Source of the DNA: Lycocorax pyrrhopterus obiensis | Taxonomy: Eukaryota; Chordata; Aves; Passeriformes; Paradisaeidae | Length of the DNA stretch: 64,000 nucleotides | Assembly: GCA_014706295.1 (NCBI GenBank) | Contig: JACSVZ010000002.1 | Location: 49,750,717-49,814,716, forward strand | Direction of reading: 5' to 3' | Shown: in pieces, positions 46,023 to 60,000 of the stretch | Numbering within the stretch: the first letter of the stretch is position 1 | How the letters are laid out: every line of letters begins with the position of its first letter | Notes under the pieces: model-generated | Told to the model about the DNA's origin: nothing | What the model saw: the letters and a program-made list of their open reading frames with translations, nothing else | Database searches by the model: none | Made by a program: the position numbers and the translations under genes

Positions 46023-49000
46023 GTAATACAGTAAAATTGAGTGCTTTTGAAGCAGGCTATATTACTGCCAGCTCTTTAAGTAGAGTGCAGAAACTTTGTT
46101 AATAGGGATGTTTCAAGCTGGGTTTTTTGGGAAATGACTCTGCTTTGCCTCATTTTGTATCACCAGATTTGCTTTTATGCTATTCTGAATATCCCCCTCA
46201 AGTCTAAGAACTTCCATGGATTATCTCTTTCCTCTGGATGTGGTGTGCAATTGTTTGTCCAATTAACACAGGTAGTGGAAAAGACCCAAATCCACAAAGC
46301 AGAATAATTACCAGAAAAAGATTTCTGAGGATCCCAAAAGCTTTGGGGAGAGTTGTGGGAAGCAGAAAACTCTAACACCATGCATGATGGTATGAACAGC
46401 CCATGGGAAATAATCCTTTCAGTAAGTCAGCATTTCCAGTTTTCTCTCATTATACGGTATTTGACATGACTTGTCTCTGAAACAGAAAACCCCAGATATG
46501 AACAAGGATTAGCTGAAATACACTGCCATAAACCTAGCCTACTTTAGGTTGTGTCAAGCTCTGGAGAGCTGTAGATGTTATTATACTCAGAGCAAGCAAG
46601 GCTGAGGCTCCGTGCTGCAGGGAGAAGGGAACAGGAAGGAGGTGGTGAGTCAGGAAGAGGTGGATGGCAATGGCACAGCATTTAACAAGAAGTTCCTGGC
46701 AGCACTGGTCCTCTGCAGGGCCCTGTGGGCTGCATGGATGGCAGCTTTTGGTAAGAATCCCTCCAACAACCTCTCACCTCAAGAGGGTGGGGGATCTGAG
46801 GAGAATTAAGATGTTTTTTCTCCCCTGCAAATTGGATCTGCAAGTTACAGTGCCAGTGCTGGTAATGCTAAGCACTGATAAAGCTTTAACTTCAAACAAA
46901 AAAGTAAAAAGTGGCATGGAAAAATCATCCCACTTAAAGAGCTGCAGTTTCAGCAAGCTACTTTCTGAAAGGCAGCACACTGTTTGTCTTAGCATCTAGA
47001 GATTTAAAATCACAACCCTCTCCTGAGCAGTGTTTCTCTATTCTCTCCTTTTTAGCTGTCTCTCCCTGGTGAAAGGAGCTCTGCCACGGGCACGCAGGCC
47101 ATCCTCATTTCTCCCTCTCTCCTGACGTCTTCCCTGGGGGTCTTTGTTCCCCTGTGCCTCCAGCGATGCTCAGTCTCCTCGCTGTCTCTGGCAGCCCCAA
47201 GCCCGCTCTGCAACCAACCCTCATGCTTCATTCCACAGGAGCAGCTGTGACACAAATCAAACAGAAGCAAGGAGACACAGATTTCACAAGAAAGACCAGA
47301 AAAATAGAAAAGAGGAATCATTTCCAGAAGTGGTTAGTTTTAGTTTCAAAATGCAAGTGTGGAGCCTATTTTGGCAGCAGAACCTAGGAAAGCGAGACAT
47401 TCTCAGAAGTTTACCCTGCAAATTTAGGCTCCATGCCAAGCTTTACCCTGTTTCTTCCAGGTGTGTTGAAGAAATTTGTTTCTTCTGTCTCTTTGCCTGA
47501 CAGCCTCATCACTAACTGGAAGTAAGATGTGGGATCTCAATTGCCATTGGCACCTCGCCTATTGAACACTTACTTTATTTCCTGCAACCAGTGCATTACA
47601 CTTGGGGTTCAAAACATGGAGACAATGGGTCAAATTCAAGAAAACAACGCTCAAACTGATTCCATTAAAGCACTATATCTCTCAATATATAAAGGAATAT
47701 TTTAACCAGAATACGAAGAAGCAATAAAACATCACCCTCTTATCTTTAAGAGTACCATAATTTTCCCTGCCTCCAGTCACTCCATCTGTACAAATGAAAT
47801 GTTTTAGATAAAGCCACATCCCATGAACATGGCAGACGCAAATCTACCGCTCTGAGGATGGGGAGTGAGCACACAAACCAACCATTATCGTATCACTACT
47901 ACAGGCATATCTCAATAAACCTATCTAGTGCAACTACTTCAAACACGGTAAGCCACTGTTATATTTCACTGCACGGTCTCTCCATCTGAAAAGGTTATTG
48001 TTGTTACAGTCTACATGCTACTTCACTTAGCTCATCCTGTGAGAGATGCTAGATGCAAAAGTGGAGATTATTACCAAGATAACCCCTCTGTCAGTCCTTG
48101 TAAGTTGCTCCTCTGATCTCATCCAAAAATAAGATTACCCAGAGGCTTTAATGAACTATACTTAATTGATGTCTGGTATTAACTGCACCTTCATAAGAGA
48201 GATAATATCTTTTCCCCAGACACATATCACTCATACCCTCACATAAATCTAGTGTTTGTTGAGTGGGCCCATTTATATCACCTTACAAAATGTCAGACAG
48301 ATCAGCTCTTGCTCCAGTTTCTAATTTCCTGATATAACGGATATGCACAATCACAGTTGCCAGGCAGCAGATCTCAGGCTGTAGCCTCCACGGTATTATT
48401 CTTCCCAATTTCCACATTAATTATTGACAGGTTAAAATATATTAATTAGTAACAGCCAGGAAGAGCATACTTCGTTGTTAAACACTGGGATTACCTGGCA
48501 TAGCAAAAGAAGGCAAATAATCTTTAGGGCAATATCTGAAGGATTGATTGAAGCAGAAATGTACAGAGGATATCCTCAGAGGCAGGAGCTTCCTTTTCCA
48601 ACAACAGGAATGTTCTTTGTCCTTTGCATCTGTGTCACTAGCACAGGCTCAAGCCTTATGCTGTGTAGAAAGAGCCACAGCCAGAACAAATGACTGTGTG
48701 AACCCCTATGTCTGCATGGCCCTGAAGAATGGCCCACAAGGCTGAGGAAGGGCAAAAGTTAGCAAGTTCAGCTTTTCTTGCAGAAATATCTTTAAAGAAT
48801 CATCCAAACCTGGGCCAAAATATTAGCAAAATTCAAGACAGAACAGCCCATCTGAGTTCGGTGTTTCTGAAGAGGAGCTAGACCTTGGGCTTGGTCATGC
48901 TGAGGGCCGCATGGTGTTTCTGCTTGCCTTAGTGCATGTCTGTTACTTCTTTATGCAAGAGACTTCAGGAATAAGCATTCCTGATGAAGGCTTAGCAACA

Positions 49001-49372
49001 CAAGTGCATGAGTGGAAAAGGGAGACAACCTGCCATGCTTGGTAGCAGTGCCTGGAAGGACCATTCCTTACAGCTGAGAAAATTACAGAGCAACGATTGG
49101 GGCACAATCTGTGCTCTTTGTAGAAAAAAGTACCGGGTCAAGCACTCACAGTGCTGAGAGATACACAACCTGTACAATCAGAAAGAAGGCAGCAAAGCCA
49201 AATAATATCAGGTCCAGCATCTGTTACTGACAAACACTTGAAAGGTAAGCAGTCCTGAGAACTTTTCCCCATCAGAATGCAAAGAAAATATCTTATTTCT
49301 CACACTCTATGTTGAATACAAATTGGAAGGGGAGAAAAAATTCTCAAAATATTATTACTAAAAGAATGACTC
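46023..49372. other. Gene-free DNA
   Basis: No gene or repeat recognised. GC-richer parts at 46,600-46,800 and 47,050-47,260 carry short open frames on both strands. An acceptor-like CATTCCACAG ends at 47239 without a convincing donor. Confidence 0.5.
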
Positions 49373-49390
49373 ATATATATATATATATAA
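49373..49390. repeat. (AT)8 microsatellite beside an AP-1 word
   Basis: An uninterrupted alternating AT run directly follows TGACTCA (49367-49373), the AP-1 consensus. It is a short, probably variable microsatellite; the AP-1 match may be chance. Confidence 0.8.
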
Positions 49391-51743
49391 TGACCAAGAG
49401 CGTTGTGTTTCTCCAATAATACTACTTTAAAGAGCTGCCATCCTGCTGTATGAACACTCATTTGCACACACACGTAGATCAAAGGACTCTAGCCTACACC
49501 AAAAGCTTCTCCTGAGATGGTGTCATAACTCATTGCCAGGAAAATTGCTTAGACATCATGTACTTCCAACACGTAAGATCAAAGAGAACCATGTATGAGA
49601 AACAGATTTCTCCATCTACCTGTTCACAGAATCTGCTTCTATACCCTTAAGAAACAGAAAGCCAAATACACCAGTAAGCTCAGCTTGTTACATGCACCAG
49701 CTAACCACCTGTTGCTGAGGGAAATCAGAACAAAGCTTCCTCTGATTCTATACACGTGAAATCATGGAGACTGTGCCTTCCCGGTAAGGGTGCACCTGCT
49801 AATGCTTGCTTTGCCCATCCTCTGTCTAGCTCTTAACTATTCATGAGCCAGGGATTATTGATTTCCAGGCTTTATTGCAGGCTCTGATTATTCATTGAGG
49901 TCTCAGTGGGTAACTAGAGGAATGATTTGTCACTGTTCAGCCGTTTGAAAAATTGTTAGTGGCCAGCACAGCCTTGCCTGGCTAGTTTTGCCAATGTGAT
50001 TTAGGACTGAGGGTGTGCATGTGGATGTTGCAGCCCAGGCATATGCTTTCCTACCTGTGACCCCTGGAATTAAGCTTCTCTTCTACAGTACTGAAAGTCT
50101 TCAATCCCCATTCATTCAGCAGAAACACTGAGTATTGGAGGGATATTCCTGGTGCATTCCCTGAAAGTGATCCTGAATGCACAAAGACAGACACAAACGA
50201 GGCACTAAGGGATCAAATGCCTTGTCTGTCTCTGTCTCTATTTCAAGAGAAAATACTCTTTTTCATCTGTTTCCCTTTTCATTTCGTTTCAAACCATACA
50301 CAATTTTTTCCAGTTTAAAGTGTCTTCATCTGCAGCCAAATAAAAACATTTTGATTTTCAAGGCTTTTTTAGATTCATGTCCTTGAAGTCTGTAGAGGTC
50401 CGTTAAAACTGCGAGGTATCCTCCTCATTAAATGTGGCTCTACAGATGAGCACAGGTTGTAATAGGTTCTTCTCAGTAAAACTGCTATCATACAAGCATC
50501 ATATTAGGGTAAAAAACAAATTAAAACCCTCTTAGTCAGAAGCTTATCTAGGCTTGAATTAACAGCCTGTACATCCAACTTCCCGTTTGCTGTGTGCACC
50601 CTTGCTGCAAATGTTCAGCACCTCACGCTGCTCCTGTAATTGTGTCGGAAAAGGCCATCGGATTCAGAGAACTGTTTCCCATATTTCTGAATTACATTTA
50701 TAGACTAAGGCACTCCAGGGTACAGCGTACGCTTATCTTTCTGCACTTTAAAACATGGCAGGGGTACTGCAGTCCTGGACTAAAGATGCATTAGCAGAGT
50801 CATGCAGTGACAAATTGCATAACACCTGCTTTTACTAGGTTTAGCTCTAGTCTGCTATTAGTCCCTTGCTTTTGTGAACAACGTGTTTCCCTGTGAAAGA
50901 ATAACATAAAACTCAGTCAAGGCAGAGCTGTAAATAAATACCAGTACACTAAGCTGAAAAAGCTTTAGAGAGTGTCACTGTTGGCAACCAGGAAGGCCAA
51001 AAAGCTTGAAAGCACACAGTTTGCACACAAGAGACTGGTGACACATCACACCACAGCCTATGTCACTTCACGCACCACCACAGGGCAGAGATTTGGGTCT
51101 ATCCCAAGGGTAAGGTTGTTCAGCTATAGAGGTTAAACCTCATCCATTTGGCTCACAGTCCACACAGCCAAAGCAGGCCGAAGGAGAAATGGCATCCTGG
51201 GGGGCCTGGCACCATTGCACTACTGCTCTGAGGGCAGCAGCAGCCATTTAATCCTGCTTGCATGCATATTTTGGAGCACTCAGCATTGGCTACTCTTGTT
51301 GGAGCTCAGTGCAAAAGCACAGTCCTGGGCTCATGGAATGTGGAGGGTGTTGCAGGAACCAGCCCATAGTATGGTCCCAGTCACCCCTTGGTCTCAGCAC
51401 TGCACTTCAAGAGAGGGAAGCTCCTCATCAGCAATGTGGGTCCATAGAAAAGATTAGGACAGCCTCCATTCAGCCACAACTGGTGAGAAACCAAGAAAAG
51501 CCAGGCTAATTCCAGCTTTGTGTGGTAACACTGATGGAAAACTGTATCAAAAATTAGGTCTTTCACTGCCCTGTCCTGCAGCAGATTAAAGCAGAAAATA
51601 GAGCTTGGGCTGTCAGGAGAGAGTGAAACCCACACTTGTGGGACATGGAGAAGTACTCCAGCTGAGGATTGAAACTCAGAAGCAACTGTCCCAGGGCTGA
51701 TGGAAAATATGCTGAATATGCCGGAGGTGAGCATCAAAATGAT
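49391..51743. other. Gene-free DNA with candidate conserved blocks
   Basis: No supported gene. The stretches 49,790-49,990 (GCTCTGATTATTCATTG, ACTATTCATGAGCC) and 50,580-50,780 (retained CpGs around TGTGTCGG and ACAGCGTACGC) read like conserved noncoding DNA. The stretch 51,180-51,680 is GC-richer with overlapping chance frames. Confidence 0.45.
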
Positions 51744-51756
51744 TTATTATTATTAC

Positions 51757-51801
<45 letters not shown>
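51744..51801. repeat. (ATT)n trinucleotide microsatellite
   Basis: About 19 units of TTA/ATT over 58 bp with a single ACT interruption near 51755. The length and near-purity suggest it is length-variable between individuals. Homopolymer-amino-acid frames that cross it on both strands are artefacts. Confidence 0.97.
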
Positions 51802-51803
<2 letters not shown>

Positions 51804-52819
51804 CTTGGAAAGAAATCGGAAAAAGAGAAGAGCAAGGGGAAAATATTTAAACAGCAAAAGGAAAGGTAAGATGGTAAGAAAGGCTGAATACAAAATAGTC
51901 CTTGCTGAAGAAGGCATTTAGGCCCAGCACCAGAAAGGTGCACCCTGGGACTCCCAGAAATTTCTTTGTGGTGCTTGTTTGGAACTTGTAACATAAAAAA
52001 AGACACCAAAATAAGCATTTCTGGTTTTGTTTGGCACAGAATTCCAACAACATTTTCACTGCACAAATGTGACACAGGTGTATATATAGGTATACAGTTT
52101 TCATGCCTTTGAGTCACAGGAAATAAGGTTGCACTACAAGCTGGTGTGGCACACATGCTAACAGGAGGCTGGGGCAACTGATTTAAGGAACATAGAGAAA
52201 GCAGTGTCATCACAATTCCATGATACTTATATGCAACACAGATACACCAATGGTACTTAAAAATCTACTCTTAAACCATCTACAAATCTTAATTAACTGC
52301 AAGATTCCTGCTGCATTGCTGAGCATTGCTGCTGTTTCCTTGGCGTGACCAGTGGGGTGGTGTCTTCTCCAGTGATGATGCTGGGTCTGGCAGATGAGGA
52401 ACAGGACAATCTCAGGAAGGCAAAAATCTATGCCTGGCTCATACACAGCTTCATTTTACAGCAATAAAATGACCAAGTACTACATCTTCCCTTTTCACCA
52501 GCCGTAAAACATTGATACTTACAAACCTCCTGTAATTACCAGAAGTGCTGGAAGGCACAATTCAAGTCTGTAAAGCATCCTGTGTTTTTCCACAAAAGAA
52601 GCCACCGACAGATTTACAGGTCTGAAAACAGGGAGGACAGGCATTTGCCTCCCTGCTCTGCCCTGCCTAAGGAGCTCTCCTGCACAGAACACTTTGGGAG
52701 GTGCACTGCTGGTTTCAGTAAGGCTGTGTTGCAAGGAGGAAGAAACAACTTTCTGTTCAAGGCAATCACCTGGAACCCAGAGAACTGTCTTTTAGCTCTG
52801 AGACTGCTGCAGATTTCTT
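51802..52819. other. Gene-free DNA
   Basis: No gene or repeat recognised. A 159-codon minus-strand frame ending at 51734 is inflated by the ATT repeat. Confidence 0.5.
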
Positions 52820-52945
52820 ACTGGCTTTGACTTAGCTGTTTAATCTTCCTGCACTTCAGTTATCCCATTAGGAGAATCGTGAGATAACCCTTTTAACTCA
52901 GATGGGTGTTGTAGGTGCATTCAAGTTGCTGAAGAGCTCTGATAC
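52820..52945 (+). repeat. MIR-like SINE relic
   Basis: GACTTAGCTGTTTAATCTTC, CTGCACTTCAGTTATCCCAT, AGAATCGTGAGATAACCC, GGGTGTTGTAGGTGCATTCA and GCTGAAGAGCTCTGATAC follow the MIR order from the conserved core (CTTAACCTC...CTCAGTTTCC...TAAAATG) to its 3' part. It is diverged, but the match runs over more than 100 bp. Confidence 0.45.
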
Positions 52946-55900
52946 TAAGATGATTTAGGCTATAAAAGTACATAAGTGTATTAGGAATTCTGTAGCTAGC
53001 TGATTCCTATTTCATAACACCCACTGAAACTGGCATATGGAGTTCTTAATCCGTAGATAAATTCGTTTTAATCCCCAAATCTAGTCAATGGCACTGGTTT
53101 CCTTTAAGATCAGTGTACACACACAGAAATCTTGCTATCCCAAGCCATCTGGATATTACTGGGTTAAGAGAAGCCAGAAAAATAGAGGAAAAGAAATAAA
53201 AACAATGGAGAAATAAGACCATTTAATTATAATCATTCATAATTCATCAATGTTTCAGCTGGTGTGTTTAAACTTTTCACAAGTAGATCCTTGCATAAAT
53301 TCCCACATGCAAAATGTCATTCATGCTAATTTAGTTTTTGCAATTCAGAGGCCAGTTCAGGGACACTGTACTTCGAAAGTGTAGAGTTAGTTTCAAGCTG
53401 AATTATGAACAGAAGAAATGTCTTGAGTAAACTAATCATGGGGTCTTTCTTTTTACTGTAGTAGATCACAGTTCAACAAAAGCAGCAAATACACTGAGGA
53501 TTGCATACTGCAGAGCAAAGAGGGTATAAATTGCATTGACAAGAACGTAACTAGTAAAGAAACCACATCATATTGAAGTGCCCTCTCAGAGATCAAACTT
53601 CAGTCTGAATACAGTGAACTTAGTGGAATGAGTATCACTCTTGTAGTATGACTAATGCAATCATCTCATTCATGTGACCTGACAAGAGCTTTCTGTATGT
53701 GAGATTTAAGGTGGGAATTTAATAACATCATTGAGCTAGAGCTAATGTCATCTGGCACTTTAAATCTCTCCGATGGAAAGTTATCAGCAGATGAAAACCT
53801 TTTGTTGAGTTCAGTTAGTGATTCAGAGAGGTAAATTTGCTGAAATGTCAAGACTGAAATGAAAGGTAGTGTTAACATTCATTCTTTCGCAATAAAGAAT
53901 GAATTTAGGAGCTCAGGAAGGCTGGTGTGTAGAGCCCTAGATAAAACCAAACATAGCCTGGGCAGATGCTATTTCAAACTTACTCTTCTGCCTCTATGTT
54001 TCACTTTTAAACTTATCAGAAGACAAAAACAAGGAAAAAAACTCATCTATTTCGCAACTGGGTGTCCTTTAGCTAATCTATCTAGTGATAATTAGCTAAT
54101 GTCCTTCTAGCTGTCTGAGGCACATGGGGGCAGAAAAATATCTGTGTGGCAGTAGTAGAAAACAACAAAGAATACTTCATCTGGCAGTCTAAATAAGCCT
54201 TAAACTTTGAAGATGAGATAACTTGACTTTTTATTTCCTAAAACATTTCTGTTGTAAAGGATCATGACTTCTAGTCTTCTCACAGCCTGGATTTGATGGC
54301 AAACCTTCATCAGATTATAAAGGGAAAGAAATTGGATTTTTAAGGGGAATAAAAAGACATCACTGTAAGTTTTTTAAAAATTAACAAGAGATTTTTTTTG
54401 AATGAGGGATTGAGTTGTCTTGCCAGGAGACATTTAGGTCTATGTATGTTGCCAACAGCAGCAGCAGACAAAGGAAAAAAGAGCCCATGGAAGAGTTAAT
54501 GATTGGGTGCAGGGTTTGGATGACAACACAAAATAAAATTACCAGTTTTCTTTTATAGGTGACTTTCCAGATGAAATAAATGCAGGGCCTTCATCAAATT
54601 TGACATGAGAAAAGCATTTGATGAAATGTCTTGTGGGAAAATATTTATTAAGCAGGAAAGACAGAGATTAGTGGAAGAAATGTAGTGGTACAGATTTTAA
54701 ATGGAAGTTCTTGGGAAAAATGGAGCTGACCATGGCTGTAGCTGAAAAATCAGCATGAACCATTCACATCTCATCTTTTCATACAACGACTTAAGTAAGA
54801 AACAGGACTGAGCTACCACATTTGCTGAGGGATGTCATTGGTAAAGATGAGCATTAGCATATCGCGTGGGAAGCACCTGAGACATTCAAGAACAGGAGTA
54901 GCGGAAATGGAATCAAATTGCCTAGTACAAAAGCGGCATCAGCTTGCACTTACAGACTAGAAACAAGAAGCTTTTCTCTGAGCTGAGAACTCATTAGTCA
55001 GTGATGACAGACAGGGAAAAAGGCCTGAGGGTTATTCATGGAAGACAGGATGACTGAGCCATGATGGAAAGCGTAAATACAGTCCTTGTTACCAGGTAAA
55101 AAAATGTTTCTGGTAGAAACAGAGAAGTGTTAGTGCCATTATAGAGCTGATAGGTGTCACAGAGGTACCAACTGCAGCAAAAAAATTGAATCACAAGCAG
55201 GCAATCAGGATAACTAAGGAAATGAACAGCTTCATCTTCCAAAAGGATGTGAACAGAAGTGAAACAAAGGCTTCAGGAGCTATGAATGCTGTCCACAAGC
55301 ATAACAGAGAATAAACACCTTCTAGGAAAGATGAAGAGCTAAAGGACAATACATGCACTGAAAATCATCAATTTGTCATGATTACAGATTAAGACAGAGG
55401 TCAGAAGATGGGCAGAAGAGCCCTCTTCCTGCGGGAAAGTAGTAAAACAAACTCAAAAAGGAACAAAATCTCCTAGTTTTAGGGTGCAATGTGATCCTTT
55501 TCCTAGCATGATTATATGACCTGAGTACTTGCAAAACAGGTTTGCCTCAGCCCAGGTGGACCCCTCCAGTTCCATATCTCTATGCATTGCTCTTAAAAAA
55601 ATAATATTTCCACCCCATTCCCCCGTTTGCATTCCCAACTCAAATATCAGTAGCTGAACTTAGCTGGTGTTCTGAAATCTGTGAATGTTTAAGAGCTCAA
55701 AAAGGATATTCTTTTCCTTTGTATGTAGCTTTTTCAGCCCTTCTTTCTGAACGAGCTGAATTGTAAATACTGCTATGAGTACTTGAAGTAACCTGATAGA
55801 GTCCTAGTATAAATCAAACAGGTGAAATTGAGACTTTAATCCTGCTAAAAAATGTGCTTTTTGCCAGAAAATAAAACACCATAGCAGGAATGGGTGTACT

Positions 55901-57018
55901 TTGCCCCTAAAAAACAAAGAAACAAACAAACAGGCAAAAAAAGCTTGTTAAAAATTATTCAATCCACGAAGGTTGATATATCACCAGATTATAGTAATTC
56001 TACAAAGATTTATCTTACATAATCTGTGATGTTACATGTACAGAATCTTCTAATGTATAAGTACTAATCTAAGCAGATAATGGCTGAGAAGCTGTTTATT
56101 AATGGCTTGGAAGACCTTGTGAGAAGAGTTTGATATTTTTTAAAACCTTTCAATGAAGGCAGGGCTCAGTCTCATATTATTATTGCTTGCGATGATCATG
56201 TGGCTCTCTTTACCCAACACTACTGCAATAAGGCTGCTTTTTTAGTCTGACTTACAGCCAGAAATGCCTTTGGTATTATGGATCACCCTAGGAGCAAATT
56301 GCTTTCATTTTTTTTTCTACATTTCAGAAGCAATAAATAATTTCTCATTTTTTTTGGCACCAAGAATACTCTGATTTACAGGAGTGCCAGCGAGAGCTGG
56401 TTATGTCCTGGATGGACACTCTTAACATCAGCACTGAACGAAACTGAGACCTTTTTTCTCAAGTAGAATACTTGCTTTGGTCATGAACCCACTCATTCTC
56501 AGATGAACAATGAAATACATGTAAGTGAAAAGCATTCCCCATTGTTGGCTACGGTTTGGGTACAATAACTAACGGAATAGAAAAAAACACAGATTAAGGA
56601 AAATCTTAAAACACACAGATCTCAGATTTCAAAAGACAGCAGAGGAAGAGAAAATGTGAGACAAGACAGAGGTTTTTCACCAGAAGAAACCATGTTAAAG
56701 CTGCCAGAGACACACCAACACAGAATTTGAGTGGGAGAAGCTTTCTGTCCAAAACTGTCCCTTCTCACAAACTGTGTGCAACCAGCACCTCAAAAAGACC
56801 ACTCCTGGCTCCCCACAGCCCATCCTGGAAAAGTGGGGACTTAAAATAGCCAAGAAAGATGTTCTAAGAACTCTAACATCTCTTCATCACTGCTTCCTCC
56901 ACCTTGTCCAGTTTTGATTCCTCTTTGGTCTAAATGTGACTGAATTTTAACCCTTGGTTAATTATGATTCTGTTCAGTTAAGGTTACAGGCTATTTTCCA
57001 TGCAGAAGTCACCCCAGA
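52946..57018. other. Gene-free AT-rich DNA
   Basis: Four kilobases with no supported gene or clear repeat. Open frames are short even for chance. Short A-runs and (AAAC)-like text occur at 55,912-55,932. Confidence 0.5.
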
Positions 57019-57092
57019 ACACCATAGAACAGTTTTGGCTGGAAGGACATTTATAGGCCACCAAGTCAACCAGAGCACCATCAGGAGCAGGA
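57019..57092 (-). repeat. CR1 retrotransposon 3' end, small worn fragment
   Basis: ACACCATAGAACAGTTTTGG, CTGGAAGGACATTTATAGGC and CACCAAGTCAACCAGAG follow the reverse complement of the CR1 terminus (ATCATAGAATGGTTTGGGTTGGAAGGGACCT-type order). It is short and diverged. Confidence 0.5.
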
Positions 57093-60000
57093 TATAAGGA
57101 AACTCAAGGCCAAAGATATGTCCTTCACTTGCACTCTCAGAGAAATGGAGTAAGAGTTAATTAAATTATGTGAGAGGATGGTATTTTAAGGAAGTCCTGA
57201 AATTTTTCCTTCAGGTTTTATTTCCTACAGGTGTAAAATACTCAACCAACAATGCAAATTGTGTGTTAGCTTTTTGTTTTCATCAGATAGAATCTCCTAC
57301 TTAAATGAAGAAGGGCAGATTCCTGGGTGCATTCAGAACTTCAGGCAGGCCCTAGCATTCCAGGTAAGCAGAGATTTGTACCAGATCATGTCTCGTTGTA
57401 GAAGTGAGACTTAATGACCAGTTTTTCAACCTAGACCTGCCAACCAGACTACCATACCACCTACCACAGCTACAGTCATGGGGACTCAGCTTCTGACATG
57501 GTTTAAAGGGTGGCTCATCCACTCCAGGAGGAAGAGTGCAAAGCCCCATTGGATATTTGAAAAAGAATAAAGGCCATCTACTGCTGGATTCCTGGAGTAG
57601 TGACAGAGGCTTTGCTGAGAGACAATTGACCTGAAACTCTTCTTCTACCTCACCAAAAATATGAAACCAAAACCAGCCCTTCCCTTACAGCACATTCAGT
57701 TTATGCCCCAAACTGGGGCTCATATGGAGTAGTACTCTACTCATCCTAAAAGGATCTCTGCCTTTTCCCAGCCTCCCTGTTCTTCTGCACGTTCATTTTG
57801 CTTCAGTTGGACAGGAGACACCCAAGAGGCACAGAACAAAGAAGGGAAAATAATCACAGAGAAATAAACCCCATTTGTCAGCTCAATTTGCTGATATATT
57901 TGACAATACATTCAATTTTTAAAAGTAAAAATGCACTCTCTGAATGCAGCTTCCCAGCAGCTGGCCTTTCTTTTGATTTGTCAACCTATTGAGAAGGCAG
58001 GTATTTAAGTCTTTAACCACCTTTCTCTAAAACTATACTGAACCCTTAATCAATTCAATTTTTAATAGCTGTTTAATGTCCCAACAGGAATGATTTTATA
58101 GGCTAGCTTCCAAATTTCTCCACCGACTACTGAATACACTAATAAGAGTTTGTGTTTTCAGTCACATACGTAAAGAAACTATAAATGAGTCCTTAATCCA
58201 CAAATGCAATCCCATATGTTGGGTGCTTCTGTTCTGATCCAGCAAGGCCAGATGAATGTCCTTCATTTCAAGGACACTTCCCTCAATTGACTAATGCTCT
58301 CTATAAAGGGGGGGATAATTAACGTACTTAAAGTTTTGTGCATTGTTAAGCTCTTTGCCACAACAGGTGCTGTGCTCGGGTGCACTTGGACAGGATCCAG
58401 ATACTTGGAGCTACTAGATGGGAAGTGTATCAGACAGTTAAAAACCCCCTTTTTTGGTGAATTATAGCAGAAGTTCCTCACTGGGGTTCAAAGCCCGTGT
58501 AATCATTGCAGCTATTTAATGATCTTATCAACAGAATCCGTATTTAAAAGATTCCTTTCTCATTTGTGAGATACCCAGAATGGGAAATTAGACTCCTCCT
58601 ATTTATTATTTCCAGTGATCTTTTCAGATAATCTTTACACAGGATTTTGTAAGCTCTTCTAATTACACCAGAAGCGTTTCCAGTCATGCAATGTGTTGCT
58701 CTGTCGCTGCAGTGGATGTAGAAAGAAATTACTATCCAGGCTTAAATGTTATGTGGCTATTGCTGACTTAAACAGGAATGATGGTTTTAGTGAGATCTTG
58801 AGCCCGAAATCTAATTTTCTATCTGCTTTTACAACACAGCAAAATGAGCAGTCAGGAGGTAAGCCTATGACAGGTTAGAAATGAGAAATTTTTAGGGCTA
58901 TTAAACTTTTTTTAAATGTTCCCAGAGGATCGGCGTAAACTCACCTGGTGCCTCTACTTCTGTAATTGTGATATAGTGGGAGAATTCACACTGTTCAGTG
59001 GTTTATTCAGTGAACTCCTACAGCTTGGTAGTAACCTTGGCTGACATAAAAACCAGGTGGGATATCACATCTGCAAACCTGAAACAGAGTTTCAGATTAG
59101 TTTGTGCTTGTTACATTTTTCATGAATCTTATTTTGCAGTCTTGTATGGCTCTAAATTTCTTTGTTGCTCATTTTTGTTGGTCGTTCTTCTTTTAAGAAA
59201 GGACTGTTTGTTTTCAAATTAATTGGACAAAAACTAGAGTTTGAAAGAGAGGCTAGATAACTTTATTCCCGATCTATGGGTAAATAAGAGTCATTCAAAG
59301 CAGCATTCATGTGCCCAATATGTGCCACCGAAGGTGAATGTCGTCAGGTGAAGAAATAAAGTGCTGAATGTCACAGTTATTGACGGACGGTCTGCTCAAA
59401 TCCAAGAAAACGGATGGAAACGAGCATGGCCAGGTCATACTCAGCACTCATACACAAGTTTGGTTTTGCACCACAGAATGAAAACATGGGTCCAAAGGAA
59501 AGAATGAGCCCATGCCAAAAATTAAACTGATGGGAAATATCTGTACCAGGCAGTGAGAGAAACATACTAATCATCACAGCTTTGAATCAACTTTCAGGCA
59601 GGACCTGCATCCATAACTTGTGCCCTGAATGGCATGTATAATTGTTGTTGACAAAATAAAATTTATTCTAGATTTATACTGAGGTTACTGAGAGCAGAGG
59701 TCAGTCTTTTAATATGAAATAGGTCCCCTGAGAGACATTGCCTGATAGCAGAGAGTGAGAATTTGCATCACATAAACTGCAGTGACACTGACATCAGAAA
59801 GTGTCCTGTCAGCATTCTGAGAGAAAAGTATTCAAATTTTGATTTAGTGTCTGATACATCTGGCACTGGAGAAGAATTTTGGATCTGGACATCAAGGAAA
59901 CTGTACAGGTCTTCGCCTTTCTGACCCAGGTCCTGCCCCATCATCACCACCCAGTATAAACATCTGTATCAACACAGATCTCACATCTGACCACCTTTTA

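Noticed and set aside
46612..46999. Overlapping plus-strand frames in a GC-richer patch
   Set aside because: Short, in two frames, with no domain. An exon call would need splice sites that I do not see.
51669..52213. Frames with long poly-leucine, poly-tyrosine or poly-asparagine runs
   Set aside because: They are translations of the ATT microsatellite on both strands.
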